Assembly (NCBI RefSeq): GCF_004005935.1
Contig: NZ_SACQ01000010.1
Span: forward strand, 1-64,000
DNA: 64,000 nt
Source: Neptunomonas marina
Lineage (GTDB): Bacteria > Pseudomonadota > Gammaproteobacteria > Pseudomonadales > Balneatricaceae
Reading direction: 5' to 3'
This document shows positions 15,396 through 24,424 of the stretch, piece by piece (position 1 is the stretch's first letter; every line of letters starts with the position of its first letter). Under the pieces are notes generated by a model, which made no database searches, was not told the DNA's origin, and was given only the letters and a program-made list of their open reading frames with translations. A program made the position numbers and the translations under genes.

Positions 15396-16274
15396 ATGAG
15401 AACTTTAACTTACTACACGTTAGATGTGTTTACGCAAACGGCGTTTACCGGTAATCCGCTGGCAGTATTTGTGGATGCACAGGGGTTATCCGACCAACAA
15501 ATGCAGCAGATTGCGCGTGAAATGAACCTATCTGAAACAGTGTTCATCACGGAAAAAGCAGGGGATGCCGCCTGGTCTGTGCGAATCTTCATGCCTCAAG
15601 GTGAGATCCCATTTGCAGGGCATCCCACTGTGGGTACGGCGGTACTGCTGGATTATCTAGAGTGGCTGCCAGAGGGGGCTGACAAGCTTGTGTTAAATGA
15701 GCAGGTTGGGCCGGTACCGATAGTGATTGAGCGTGGAGCGGATAGCGTCAAAGCCACGCTGCGCAGTGCGGTAACTCCCACTTATAAAACTAGCCATTTA
15801 ACTGCTCAATCGGTAAGCGAAATGATGGGGTTAGCGAGTGATGCGGTGGTTGGTGAACCATGGGTTGGTAATAGCGGTGTACCTTATCAGTTGGTGCAAT
15901 TGAGCAACTCGCAGCAGCTAGAGAGTGTGCAGCTAGATCTTGCTGCATGGCGAGCGCATTTAGGGACTGATGCCGTGCCTGATCTGTGTTTATTCGTAGC
16001 GGATAAAGCCAATCAGACAATCCATATGCGCATGTTTTGCCCAGCTTGTGGGGTTTTGGAAGACCCGGCAACGGGCAGTGCGGCAGCGGCACTGGTAGGT
16101 AGCTTGGCGCTGCGTAATGGGTGGTTTGGCACTTGGCAGATTGCTCAAGGTGCGGAGATTGGCCGTCCTTCGCTTATTGAAGCTGGCACTGAACGTGTTG
16201 GGCAAGAAAGTATTGTTAGCGTTGGTGGGCATGCTGTGGTGGTTGCCCGCGGGGAACTGATGTTGCCAACGTGA
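15396..16274 (+). CDS. PhzF family isomerase/epimerase
   Basis: A 292-residue protein of the PhzF/YddE family, which shares the diaminopimelate-epimerase fold. The catalytic glutamate is Glu47 in NLSETVF; other marks are FTGNPLAVF at 17-25, FAGHPTVGTA near 73-82 and the late glycine-rich DPATGSAAAAL. True PhzF isomerises a phenazine precursor, but no other phenazine gene is present, so a different small-molecule isomerase role is likely. It is the last gene of the operon opposite the MocR regulator. Confidence 0.88.
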   Translation: MRTLTYYTLDVFTQTAFTGNPLAVFVDAQGLSDQQMQQIAREMNLSETVFITEKAGDAAWSVRIFMPQGEIPFAGHPTVGTAVLLDYLEWLPEGADKLVLNEQVGPVPIVIERGADSVKATLRSAVTPTYKTSHLTAQSVSEMMGLASDAVVGEPWVGNSGVPYQLVQLSNSQQLESVQLDLAAWRAHLGTDAVPDLCLFVADKANQTIHMRMFCPACGVLEDPATGSAAAALVGSLALRNGWFGTWQIAQGAEIGRPSLIEAGTERVGQESIVSVGGHAVVVARGELMLPT

Positions 16275-16329
16275 ACTCTTACGGTTAACTGCTAAGCTAA
16301 AAGAAAAACAAAAACGCCGGAGGCTTATT

Positions 16330-16932
16330 ATGTTTCAGGAGTTTCGCCATATCCGTCTGCAAGAGATTACCGATGTCACACACCTATTAACGCCGGCTCA
16401 GTTACAAGCTCAAGTGGGTTTGCACAGCCCGGCCGTCGATGTCATGACCGATTTTGAACACACCGAACCTGTTACCGTGTCACAAAACATGCAGGTTGAT
16501 GACGCGCTAGAGTACATGAAACACCAGCATGTACGTTTGTTGTTTACGCTTGATGAGTCTGGAGATGTGGCGGGTGTTATCAGTGCTCGCGATATTATGG
16601 GCCGGCGCGTTATCTCGTGCATGGAGACCAGAGGGCTCGCGCGGGAGGATGTTCAAGTTAAACACATCATGATGCCGCGAGATCAGCTACAAGCCTTAAC
16701 CCATGAGCAGGTTCAGCATGCCAAGATTGGCGATGTTATGTTGACGCTGAAAGACTCGGGTGGGCAGCACGTGTTGGTTATCGATACCAGCCTTGCGGGT
16801 GTGAAACGCATCCGCGGAATCATCTCCGCGAGTGATATTTCAAGGCTTCTAAAGATTGGTTTTGATGTGATGTACGAGGCTAAGTCCTTCGCTGATATCG
16901 AGCGCGTGCTGGGGCATGGTGTAGAGGTTTAG
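16330..16932 (+). CDS. Tandem CBS-domain protein
   Basis: A 200-residue cytosolic protein made almost wholly of a CBS pair. The first repeat (about 36-98) includes VDVMTDFEHTEPVTVSQNMQ, VRLLFTLDESGDVAGVISARDIMG; the second (about 110-180) includes GQHVLVIDTSLAGVKRIRGIISASDISRLL. CBS pairs bind adenine nucleotides and act as regulatory modules; no enzymatic domain is attached, so the partner is unknown. GGAGG lies just before the ATG. A strong terminator follows at 16954. Confidence 0.85.
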   Translation: MFQEFRHIRLQEITDVTHLLTPAQLQAQVGLHSPAVDVMTDFEHTEPVTVSQNMQVDDALEYMKHQHVRLLFTLDESGDVAGVISARDIMGRRVISCMETRGLAREDVQVKHIMMPRDQLQALTHEQVQHAKIGDVMLTLKDSGGQHVLVIDTSLAGVKRIRGIISASDISRLLKIGFDVMYEAKSFADIERVLGHGVEV

Positions 16933-16953
16933 CCGCGTTGTGAGGTGGTATCC

Positions 16954-16990
16954 AAGGCTGTACTGAATTTCATCGGTACAGCCTTTTTTT
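16954..16990 (+). terminator. Rho-independent terminator after the CBS gene
   Basis: AAGGCTGTAC (16954-16963) pairs with GTACAGCCTT (16976-16985), followed by a run of five further T residues. A textbook intrinsic terminator separating the CBS gene from the decarboxylase. Confidence 0.9.
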
Positions 16991-17028
16991 GTTAATAAAA
17001 TTCACTTTCTTTAGACTGCACTTTTATC

Positions 17029-17034
17029 TATACT
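17029..17034 (+). promoter_or_regulatory. Candidate -10 box for the ornithine decarboxylase gene
   Basis: TATACT, about 73 bases before the GTG start, is a good -10 hexamer; the -35 region (TTTCTT at 17006-17011, 17-base spacing) is poor. A small C-rich/G-rich stem (TATCCC..GGGGTA) at about 17042-17058 would lie in the leader. Confidence 0.35.
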
Positions 17035-17106
17035 CCGCCGCCTATCCCTTAGGGGGTATTTACAAAATAAATTACTTATGTATTTGCTTTTGGAGTATCG
17101 CTACGA

Positions 17107-18264
17107 GTGAACTGCCCAGATCATCTGCGCCCTGAGGCGTGGCAACGTATTTTGAACTTTGCTGAGCGCAAAGAAACACCTTTTTTGGTTGTTGACCTAA
17201 ACACAATCCGCGAGAAATACCTTGAGCTTGTGGATGGTTTCAAATACGCGAGCGTTTATTACGCTGTTAAAGCGAACCCAGCCAACGAGGTGATCTCGCT
17301 GTTGGCTGAGCTGGGGTCTAATTTTGATATCGCCTCGATCTATGAGTTGGATCGGGTTTTGAGTCATGGTGTCGATCCGGCGCGCTGTAGCTACGGCAAC
17401 ACCATCAAGAAAAAGCGTGATATTGCGTACTTCTACGAGCGTGGTGTGCGTATGTATGCCACAGACTCAGAGGAAGATATTCGTCAAATTGCTGAGGTCG
17501 CGCCGGGTTCACGTATCTATATTCGTATTCTGACCGAGGGCTCTGAAGGCGCTGATTGGCCGCTATCACGTAAGTTTGGCTGCAACCCAGAGATGGCTGT
17601 GGAGCTGGCTGTTTTGGCGCGTGATCTTGGCCTTGAACCGTATGGTGTATCGTTCCATGTGGGGTCTCAGCAGCGAGAAATCGATATTTGGGATGGTGCC
17701 ATCGCGAAGGTAAAAGTGGTTTGGGATCGTCTGTATAACGAATATGACATCAAGCTGAAGATGATCAACTTGGGTGGCGGCTTTCCTGCGCAGTACATTC
17801 AAAAAACCAATCCATTCGAGACCTATGTGCAGGAGATCACCCGTTTTCTCTCAGAGGATTTTCCAGATGAAGTACCTGAAATTATCTTAGAGCCTGGCCG
17901 CTCACTCGTCGGTGATTCTGGGGTAATGGTATCAGAGGTGGTGCTGGTTTCTCGTAAGTCAGCTACCGCGCTAGAGCGTTGGGTGTACACGGATGTTGGC
18001 AAATTCAATGGCTTGATCGAAACGCTGGATGAGTCGATTAAATATCAGATCTGTACCGAGCGTGATGGTGAAGAGGAGGAGGTGGTCATTGCCGGGCCAA
18101 CCTGCGATAGCATGGATATCATGTACGAAAATCACAAGTACACGTTACCGCTTTCTTTGCAGTCAGGAGATCGGATGTATTGGCTAGCCACGGGGGCCTA
18201 TACCAGTAGTTATTGCTCAGTAGAATTCAATGGTTTTCCGCCCTTGAAAACCTACTTTGTCTAG
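17107..18264 (+). CDS. speC: Ornithine/lysine decarboxylase, alanine-racemase fold
   Basis: A 385-residue PLP-dependent decarboxylase (group IV, fold III) making putrescine from ornithine, and possibly cadaverine from lysine. The PLP lysine is Lys55 in YYAVKANP; GVSFHVGSQ, INLGGGFPAQY and EPGRSLVGDSG are the usual PLP-phosphate and active-site segments, and the catalytic cysteine is in GPTCDSMD at about 333. Length and sequence style match the Pseudomonas-type SpeC. It starts with GTG, with GGAG at 17092-17095. It is monocistronic between terminators. Putrescine supply may link to the glutathionylspermidine-synthase-like gene at 48 kb, but that is speculative. Confidence 0.92.
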   Translation: MNCPDHLRPEAWQRILNFAERKETPFLVVDLNTIREKYLELVDGFKYASVYYAVKANPANEVISLLAELGSNFDIASIYELDRVLSHGVDPARCSYGNTIKKKRDIAYFYERGVRMYATDSEEDIRQIAEVAPGSRIYIRILTEGSEGADWPLSRKFGCNPEMAVELAVLARDLGLEPYGVSFHVGSQQREIDIWDGAIAKVKVVWDRLYNEYDIKLKMINLGGGFPAQYIQKTNPFETYVQEITRFLSEDFPDEVPEIILEPGRSLVGDSGVMVSEVVLVSRKSATALERWVYTDVGKFNGLIETLDESIKYQICTERDGEEEEVVIAGPTCDSMDIMYENHKYTLPLSLQSGDRMYWLATGAYTSSYCSVEFNGFPPLKTYFV

Positions 18265-18281
18265 CTGAAATCTACCCGCTG

Positions 18282-18304
18282 AAAGCGCTCATTTGGGCGC
18301 TTTT
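18282..18304 (+). terminator. Rho-independent terminator after the decarboxylase gene
   Basis: AAAGCGC (18282-18288) pairs with GCGCTTT (18297-18303) and ends in TTTT; outer CTACC/GGTAG sequences may lengthen the stem. The rest of the stretch to 18530 shows no gene or clear promoter to me. Confidence 0.75.
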
Positions 18305-18530
18305 CTGCAGGTAGGGCAGCACGTATTTTGCTGGGTTTAGCTGTCGTGATTTAGGTATGATTTCGCTTGTGTTGATCCAGATTATGCGATGTTAGCCTTT
18401 TGTCTTAGCTCGTAGGGGTTGTCGCTTATTTGGTGCTATAGTTGAGTCACATAGCAAGGCTGCAGTTTACAAGCATTAACGCCTTTTGCTTTCTTTGCGG
18501 CTTTCCAACTCGACAATTAAAAGAAGAAAA

Positions 18531-21500
18531 ATGAGCATCAGTGAGACGCTTGATTTAGCACGTCTGGAGTCTGGTGATAGAAGGATTATTGGGCGCTACC
18601 GTTGTGGCGATAGATGCCTTCTGGATCTCAAATCAAAGGAAACGGACTTCTTAGGCTTTTCGATCGAACAGTGGCAAGCTGCGGATTTTTTTATCAGCAG
18701 AGTGCACCCTGAAGACCGCCCGCGCCTGCCCTCTGGCGGTCAGATTCAGCATGAAAGCTACGCCGAATCCTTGCGTTTAAAAGGCGAAGCTGGGCGTTAT
18801 CATGCAGTTGATTGCTACCTCTTTCGTGCCCATGCTGATGATAAAAACCTGTTGGGTGTTGAGTTGATTGCGCACGGCAAACAGCATTTCTCGCCGGGTG
18901 ATGCTCGCGATGTTCTTGAGCGGGTTAACTTTACGGTTTATTGGGTTGATGCTAACGGTGTTGTGTTTGACTGCAATCAGGCTGCTTATCGAAATTTAGG
19001 AATGCAGCGCGAAGAGCTGATTGGGTTGCCGGTCTCTGCGTTTGATCTCTTTGTAGCGCGCGGTAGTTTTAAGCAGATTATGCACTCCCAACTGCAAGAC
19101 GATAACCTGTTCCACTTTGAAACCTTGCACAAGCGCAAAGATGGTTCCATGTATGCATTAGAAGTGCATGGGCAGAAGTTGCTCTCAAGCAGTGGTAAAG
19201 ATGTTTATGTGGGCATTGGGCAAAGTCTTGAGGATCGTAACCGAACCCTGCGTGCGCTAGAGCAGGAGCACCACCGCGCCAACTATTATCTCGATATTGC
19301 GGGAGTCATCATTGTCACGCTCGATGATAACGGCTGTGTCACGATGCTCAATCGTTTTGCATGTGAGCTATTTGGGATCGAGCAAGACGCCGCTATCGGG
19401 CTTAACTGGTTTGATAGCTTTCTGCCGCCAGAGAGCCGCCAGCCTGCATCTGATGCCTACCAGCGTTTACTTTCCTCGGATAAACAGCCCAAGCAAGAGA
19501 TTGAGCGCCCTATTATCACCCAGCAAGGTGAGTATCGTTTGATTCGCTGGAACAACCGTATGCTCGAAGATGAGAACGGGGAGCGTATCGGAATTCTTTC
19601 ATCGGGTACCGATATTACCGCCCAGCGTGCGTCAGAGCAGACGTTATTAGCGGAGAAGAGTCGGCTTCGCACCTTGATTGATTCGATCCCGGATTTGGTT
19701 TCGTTCAAAGACAACGAGTCGCGGTATCTCGGCTGTAATAAAGCCTTCGAGATGATGAGTGGCAAAGCTGAATCTGAGTTGGTGGGCACAGATGATTTCA
19801 CCCTCTTTGGAGATACCGAGAGCGCTAATCGGATGCGTGGTGGCGACGAGGAGGTGCTTGGTAGCCAAAAGCCGTTACGCATCAACGAATGGGTGACCTA
19901 TGCAGATGGCAGAAAAGTACTCCTAGATACCTTTAAAACGCCAGTCTACGACGGTGACCAACGGATGGTTGGCGTACTGGGCGTGAGCCGCGATATTACT
20001 GAGAACACGATGCTCAGCGGGCAGCTATCGTTGGTCAATGCGATGGTAGATATCAGCTTAGATCCGCTTATTTGCACGGTGCCAGATAAGGGTTTTAAGA
20101 TCGTGTACGCGAACAGTGCCGCCATTAAGCACTTTGACGTGCCCGCAGCACAACTTTACCAAACCAAGCTCGTTGATTGGGATGCAAAATGTTCGCTTGA
20201 AGACATCCAGCGGCGTTGGCAGGAGATTCAGCATACACAGCGTATCGCGCGCACAACGCACAGGCTGCGCAGTGGCGAAGAGATTCCCGTTGAGGTTTCA
20301 TCACGGCCGTTTGTCTATGAAGACACCACTTACATGATCACTGTGTTTAAGGATATTCGTGATCGGATCAGTTATGAAGAGGCGGTGAAGACCGCGGAGC
20401 AGCGTTCACGCTTGTTGCTTGAGCACACCAATGAAGGGATCTTTGGCGTCGATGCTAGCGGTGTGATGACCTTTATCAACCCGGCTGCAGCGAAGATGTT
20501 GGGCTATCGTGCTTATGAGCTGATCGGCCGCAAAGCAGGTACTCTGATTCATTCAAAGCGTGAGGATGGCTCCGCTATTGATGAGTTTGAGTGCAGTATC
20601 ATGAAGTCGATCAGAGATGGCCGCAGCTATCGAATTGAGCATGATGTGTTTTGGTGCCGCGATGGCCACTCAATTCCAGTGGAGTATTGGAGTTCGCCAA
20701 TTCACGACGATGATCGCGTTTCTGGTGCGGTAGTTACCTTTCACGATATTACCCACCGACGTAAAGCCGAGGAGCAGATCCGTTATCTTGCTTTTCATGA
20801 TGCGTTGACAGGTTTGCCGAATCGGCGTTTGTTCCTTGATCGTTTTGAGCATGAGTTGAGCTTGGATCGGCGTTCTGGTCAGCACTCGGCTCTGCATCTT
20901 TTGGATATCGACCACTTCAAAGAGGTGAACGATTCGCTTGGGCATCCTGCAGGTGACCAACTGCTGATTGAGGTCGCAAAGCGGATTCAAGAGAGCCTGC
21001 GTGATGGCGATACTTTCGCGCGTTTAGGGGGCGATGAGTTTGCGATACTGCAGAGCAGTGTGACAACGCCTTCGGATATTGCGGTCATGGCTGAGAAGGT
21101 GATTCAGTGTTTTGAACAGCCGTTTGACTTTTTAGGGAATAAACTCAAAACCAATACCAGCATCGGTATTGTCCTGTGCGATGAGCATGTGAGTGCAGAT
21201 GATCTCATTGCACGGGCTGATATCGCGCTGTATCAGGCGAAGGAACGTGGCCGAGGTTGCTACATCTTCTATCAGTCAGAGATGACTGAGCGTGTTCAGC
21301 GCGAGGCTGAGCTTGCACATATGCTCAGTAGCGCGCGTTTCTTGCAGCAGCTGCACATGGAATACCAGCCGCAGTTTTGCTGCCACAGCGGTAAGTTGAT
21401 CGGTTTTGAGGCGCTATTGCGCTGGCAGCATCCTGAGATCGGTGCGATTTCGCCACTCACCTTTATTCCTGTCGCTGAAAAGCGGGGCATGATCGACGAT

Positions 21501-22106
21501 ATCGGCTTTTGGGTGGCGCAGCATGTCGCGACACAGATTGCGAGCTGGGATGAGTCCGGTTACCAGTTCGGTGCAGTCTCTTTCAATCTTTCACCCGTGC
21601 AGCTGCGCAATCAGGAGGGCGTTCAGGCGCTTCTTGAGTTGCTGACCGATTCGGAGCTACCGCTCGATACCTTTGAGGTGGAGATCACTGAGTCCGCGTG
21701 TATGGATGCCGGTAGCGAGGTGCTTGATATGCTCGAGAGTGCCGCGTCGTCGGGACTGCGTTTGGCTATTGATGACTTCGGTACGGGTTACTCTTCCATG
21801 GTCGCGTTGAAGCAGTTGAGTGCGTCCCGGCTGAAGATTGATCGTAGCTTTGTGCGTGATATGTTGGATGACCCCAATGATCGGCAGATTGTGAGTGCCA
21901 CCATCGCGCTTGGCCACTCGTTAGGCCTTGAAGTCGTCGCAGAAGGTGTTGAAACCGCGCAGCAGCTAGAGGTTTTGCGTGAGCTAGGCTGTGATGTTGT
22001 GCAGGGGTATTTTTTGGGAATGCCGCTAGGGAGCGAGTTAGTATCGACGTTCCTCGCTCAGGGGCAGTTGATCTATACCGCGTTTCCGAAGCGCGCTAAC
22101 GCTTAA
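18531..22106 (+). CDS. Multi-PAS GGDEF-EAL cyclic-di-GMP enzyme
   Basis: A 1191-residue signalling protein. After an N-terminal region, about five PAS/PAC sensor units follow (beginning near residues 130, 265, 380, 510 and 630; e.g. YWVDANGVVFDCNQAAY, GVIIVTLDDNGCVTMLN, FGVDASGVMTFINPAAA). A diguanylate cyclase domain carries an intact RLGGDEF at about 833-837, and an EAL phosphodiesterase domain carries EALLRW at about 960 and DDFGTGYSS at about 1080. Both domains look catalytically competent. No transmembrane helix is evident, so sensing is cytosolic. The ATG at 18531 with AAGAAG upstream is preferred to an earlier TTG. It converges on the radical SAM gene with a four-base overlap. Confidence 0.92.
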   Translation: MSISETLDLARLESGDRRIIGRYRCGDRCLLDLKSKETDFLGFSIEQWQAADFFISRVHPEDRPRLPSGGQIQHESYAESLRLKGEAGRYHAVDCYLFRAHADDKNLLGVELIAHGKQHFSPGDARDVLERVNFTVYWVDANGVVFDCNQAAYRNLGMQREELIGLPVSAFDLFVARGSFKQIMHSQLQDDNLFHFETLHKRKDGSMYALEVHGQKLLSSSGKDVYVGIGQSLEDRNRTLRALEQEHHRANYYLDIAGVIIVTLDDNGCVTMLNRFACELFGIEQDAAIGLNWFDSFLPPESRQPASDAYQRLLSSDKQPKQEIERPIITQQGEYRLIRWNNRMLEDENGERIGILSSGTDITAQRASEQTLLAEKSRLRTLIDSIPDLVSFKDNESRYLGCNKAFEMMSGKAESELVGTDDFTLFGDTESANRMRGGDEEVLGSQKPLRINEWVTYADGRKVLLDTFKTPVYDGDQRMVGVLGVSRDITENTMLSGQLSLVNAMVDISLDPLICTVPDKGFKIVYANSAAIKHFDVPAAQLYQTKLVDWDAKCSLEDIQRRWQEIQHTQRIARTTHRLRSGEEIPVEVSSRPFVYEDTTYMITVFKDIRDRISYEEAVKTAEQRSRLLLEHTNEGIFGVDASGVMTFINPAAAKMLGYRAYELIGRKAGTLIHSKREDGSAIDEFECSIMKSIRDGRSYRIEHDVFWCRDGHSIPVEYWSSPIHDDDRVSGAVVTFHDITHRRKAEEQIRYLAFHDALTGLPNRRLFLDRFEHELSLDRRSGQHSALHLLDIDHFKEVNDSLGHPAGDQLLIEVAKRIQESLRDGDTFARLGGDEFAILQSSVTTPSDIAVMAEKVIQCFEQPFDFLGNKLKTNTSIGIVLCDEHVSADDLIARADIALYQAKERGRGCYIFYQSEMTERVQREAELAHMLSSARFLQQLHMEYQPQFCCHSGKLIGFEALLRWQHPEIGAISPLTFIPVAEKRGMIDDIGFWVAQHVATQIASWDESGYQFGAVSFNLSPVQLRNQEGVQALLELLTDSELPLDTFEVEITESACMDAGSEVLDMLESAASSGLRLAIDDFGTGYSSMVALKQLSASRLKIDRSFVRDMLDDPNDRQIVSATIALGHSLGLEVVAEGVETAQQLEVLRELGCDVVQGYFLGMPLGSELVSTFLAQGQLIYTAFPKRANA

Positions 22107-22744
22107 CCAACAACGTCTAGCGCGCGGGAGCGAAACTTTGCTCCACGCTCCGCTGCAATGCGCGCGCACGAGGGTATATCGATTCCCTCTAAGCCCTGGA
22201 TGGCGGTGACAGTGGTGTCGGGTATCCAACTGGCGGAGCGTTCAATGAATGCTAAGACTGCCGGATAGCTATGAGGTAGGCTCGGCGCGCAGTGCTTTTC
22301 GTATAGGTATTCGTTTTGAGCATTTAATGAAACAGACACCGCGTCAATGCAGGTAGAGAGTAGTGGAATAATGTCCTCTTTATGGAAGAGGTTGCCTAAG
22401 CCATCTGTATTAAGGCGTGTCTTTCCGCCCGCTGCTTTGACGGCATTTGCAACACTGACAAGCGCTTTTAAGCGTAGTGTTGGCTCGCCGTAACCGCAAA
22501 AAACAATCTCTTCATAGGCCGTTGGGTCGCCGATCTTTTCAATAATATCTTCTGGGCTCGGCCGTGATCCTAGTGCTAACTGATAATCGTGTACCTTTGT
22601 GGTGCCGTTGTGTTTAGGGCAGAACTTACAGGCAAGTGTGCATCGATCAGTGAGGTTGATGTAAAGGCGGTTATCAATTTGATAGACCAGTATGTCGGCT
22701 TGCTGTTGGCAAGCACGCTTGGTTGGGTTAGGGCGCGCTTTCAT
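22103..22744 (-). CDS. TatD-linked radical SAM protein
   Basis: A 213-residue radical SAM enzyme with the CxxxCxxC cluster motif at Cys35, Cys39, Cys42 (DRCTLACKFCPK). The following RPSPEDI, EEIVFCGYGEPTLRL and LNTDGLGNL match the small 'TatD family-associated' radical SAM group, usually encoded beside tatD. The reaction is unknown. Here it is about 22 kb from the tatD gene and instead next to phnP and phnN, separated from phnP by 114 bases. Its stop overlaps that of the convergent GGDEF-EAL gene. Confidence 0.85.
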   Translation of the reverse strand: MKARPNPTKRACQQQADILVYQIDNRLYINLTDRCTLACKFCPKHNGTTKVHDYQLALGSRPSPEDIIEKIGDPTAYEEIVFCGYGEPTLRLKALVSVANAVKAAGGKTRLNTDGLGNLFHKEDIIPLLSTCIDAVSVSLNAQNEYLYEKHCAPSLPHSYPAVLAFIERSASWIPDTTVTAIQGLEGIDIPSCARIAAERGAKFRSRALDVVG

Positions 22745-22858
22745 GGTGAATCCCTGACTGGTTAAACGGCTCCCCTATTATATGAACACCACTTGCGCTC
22801 GCGATTTGATGAGCGTCAAACACATACAACAAACGTCTTACATTTATATCATTATTTT

Positions 22859-23623
22859 CTAATTTAAAGATATGCGCATACCGTCATAAGCCAGTGTAAC
22901 GTTCGCCGGCAGGGAACCGGGGTTTTCATCAAGCCAGTTCTCTAGCGTGTGGCTGATGTGCGTCAGGAATGTTTGTTTGGGCTGCAATCTTTGCGCAATG
23001 CGTAATGCTTCATTGAGGTCATTATGGTTTCTGGGGCGCTCCTTCCGAGGCGGCTCCGCGCAATCCAAGATAAGGATGTCCAAAGGGGTTTGGTTTAAAA
23101 AGTCTGCGGTTTCATCTGCGATGCCACTCGTGTCTGTTAAATAGGCGAGGCGAGTCGATTTTGCTTGAATCACATAGCCGAACGTTGGTTTAGAGTGCTG
23201 CAGTGGAACGGGGGTTGCGGTGAACAGGTCAAACTCGACACATTCAAACGCAGTCAGCGGCGTCTGAAAGGCTAGGCATCCGGGGTGTTTATAAAGATCA
23301 TCACAGCCTTTTGGGTCATTGGGGCGGAATACTGGGATAGCATGATCAATGTTGCCCCAGCGTAGGTGAAATAACCCCTGTACGTGATCCATATGAAAGT
23401 GTGTCAGGATTATGCGCTGAATATCGCTTGGGGCGAATAACTCGGCAAGGTCTGTTCTACCGGCATCAACTAGGGTGTTACCATTCGGAGTGGTCAGCAT
23501 GGCGCTGGCGGGTTTGCGCTGCTTAGCTGCGTCTTTTGTTGCGCGCTGACAGGCGTTGCATGTGCAGCCCCATACCGGTATTTGCGCTGCGCCTCCTGTG
23601 CCAAGGAAGACAAACTCAAGCAT
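22859..23623 (-). CDS. phnP: PhnP, phosphoribosyl cyclic phosphodiesterase
   Basis: A 254-residue metallo-beta-lactamase-fold phosphodiesterase that opens 5-phosphoribosyl 1,2-cyclic phosphate to ribose 1,5-bisphosphate in phosphonate breakdown. The metal motif is THFHMDH (His75, His77, Asp79, His80), and an N-terminal structural zinc site is indicated by GCTCNAC (Cys20, Cys22, Cys25), as in E. coli PhnP. It overlaps the 3' end of phnN by eight bases. No C-P lyase genes are nearby, so it may serve general recycling of cyclic ribose phosphates. Confidence 0.9.
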   Translation of the reverse strand: MLEFVFLGTGGAAQIPVWGCTCNACQRATKDAAKQRKPASAMLTTPNGNTLVDAGRTDLAELFAPSDIQRIILTHFHMDHVQGLFHLRWGNIDHAIPVFRPNDPKGCDDLYKHPGCLAFQTPLTAFECVEFDLFTATPVPLQHSKPTFGYVIQAKSTRLAYLTDTSGIADETADFLNQTPLDILILDCAEPPRKERPRNHNDLNEALRIAQRLQPKQTFLTHISHTLENWLDENPGSLPANVTLAYDGMRISLN

Positions 23624-24206
23624 GATCTACGCACACCTCGTGGTGGTTTTTTTCGGTGTTTAAGTGCATGCGAATCAAAGTTTCCAATGCTTGAATGGTT
23701 TTGTTGATGTCACGCTCAAGCTTTATGAGGTGGCAGTGGGGGGCTAATGATGTGACGTACGCTTGCGCGCGTATCAAGCGTGCTTCGATCTCACTGGATG
23801 ATGCTGTGCCTGATTGCAGCATTTGGCTACGCAGCAGGTTGTTATCGGCATGTATTAGAATGGGAACCAGTGTTTTACCAAAGTGAGCTTTGGCGGTTTT
23901 TAGGCTTTCGCGAGAGCCTTTCACGAGTACTGATTGCCCAAGCGCAAGCCAAGCTTCAGTTTCGCTACCTAGCCCGTAGCTATTACCATTGGCTTCCCAG
24001 CGAAAAATGATTCGCTGCATGGCGCTGCGTCGTTGAAACTCTTCTGATGATAAGCCGATATCGTTACGATCTATGTGGGCTGGAAGTGGGGCGCGGTAGC
24101 GGGGAGCGATCATTAATGAGTCATTGGTAATCAGCGTCTTTAGAGCGTTGATTAGTGTATCTTTTTGGCTGCCGGAGGCACCCATTAGGTAAAAAACGTT
24201 GGCCAT
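23616..24206 (-). CDS. phnN: PhnN, ribose 1,5-bisphosphate phosphokinase
   Basis: A 196-residue guanylate-kinase-like enzyme that phosphorylates ribose 1,5-bisphosphate to PRPP. The P-loop is at 9-17 (GASGSQKDT): the usual Gly before the Lys is Gln here, while the KD pair typical of PhnN is kept. ARYRAPLPAHI-type sequence is seen as APRYRAPLP, and RWEANGNSYGLG is the acceptor-binding segment of this family. It is the first gene of a two-gene phnN-phnP unit that feeds the PRPP pool. The P-loop change is unusual but may still allow nucleotide binding. Confidence 0.88.
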   Translation of the reverse strand: MANVFYLMGASGSQKDTLINALKTLITNDSLMIAPRYRAPLPAHIDRNDIGLSSEEFQRRSAMQRIIFRWEANGNSYGLGSETEAWLALGQSVLVKGSRESLKTAKAHFGKTLVPILIHADNNLLRSQMLQSGTASSSEIEARLIRAQAYVTSLAPHCHLIKLERDINKTIQALETLIRMHLNTEKNHHEVCVDHA

Positions 24207-24380
24207 TTACACTCCATTCATTGGCAAACTTTGTGACGTATGTCGTCCGCCGTTTGTGCTGGAGGCTCTCATCCTTGCACGTTCAGTGGCATCTATAAGT
24301 GTAGCGGCAGGCTACAAATAAATTATGACAGTTTGAAGAAGCTTGTTCTTAAGATCTTTTTTAGATCTTGGTTTGAAATG

Positions 24381-24409
24381 AAAAAAGCCCGCTGTTGCGG
24401 GCTTTTTTT
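24381..24409. terminator. Bidirectional intrinsic terminator
   Basis: AAAAAAGCCCGC and GCGGGCTTTTTTT form a perfect stem over a TGTT loop, with A-run and T-run on either side. It ends the nucleotidase gene on the minus strand and could stop plus-strand transcription as well. The rest of 24207-24424 has no evident gene. Confidence 0.88.
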
Positions 24410-24424
24410 CAGAGGTTTGGAGGG

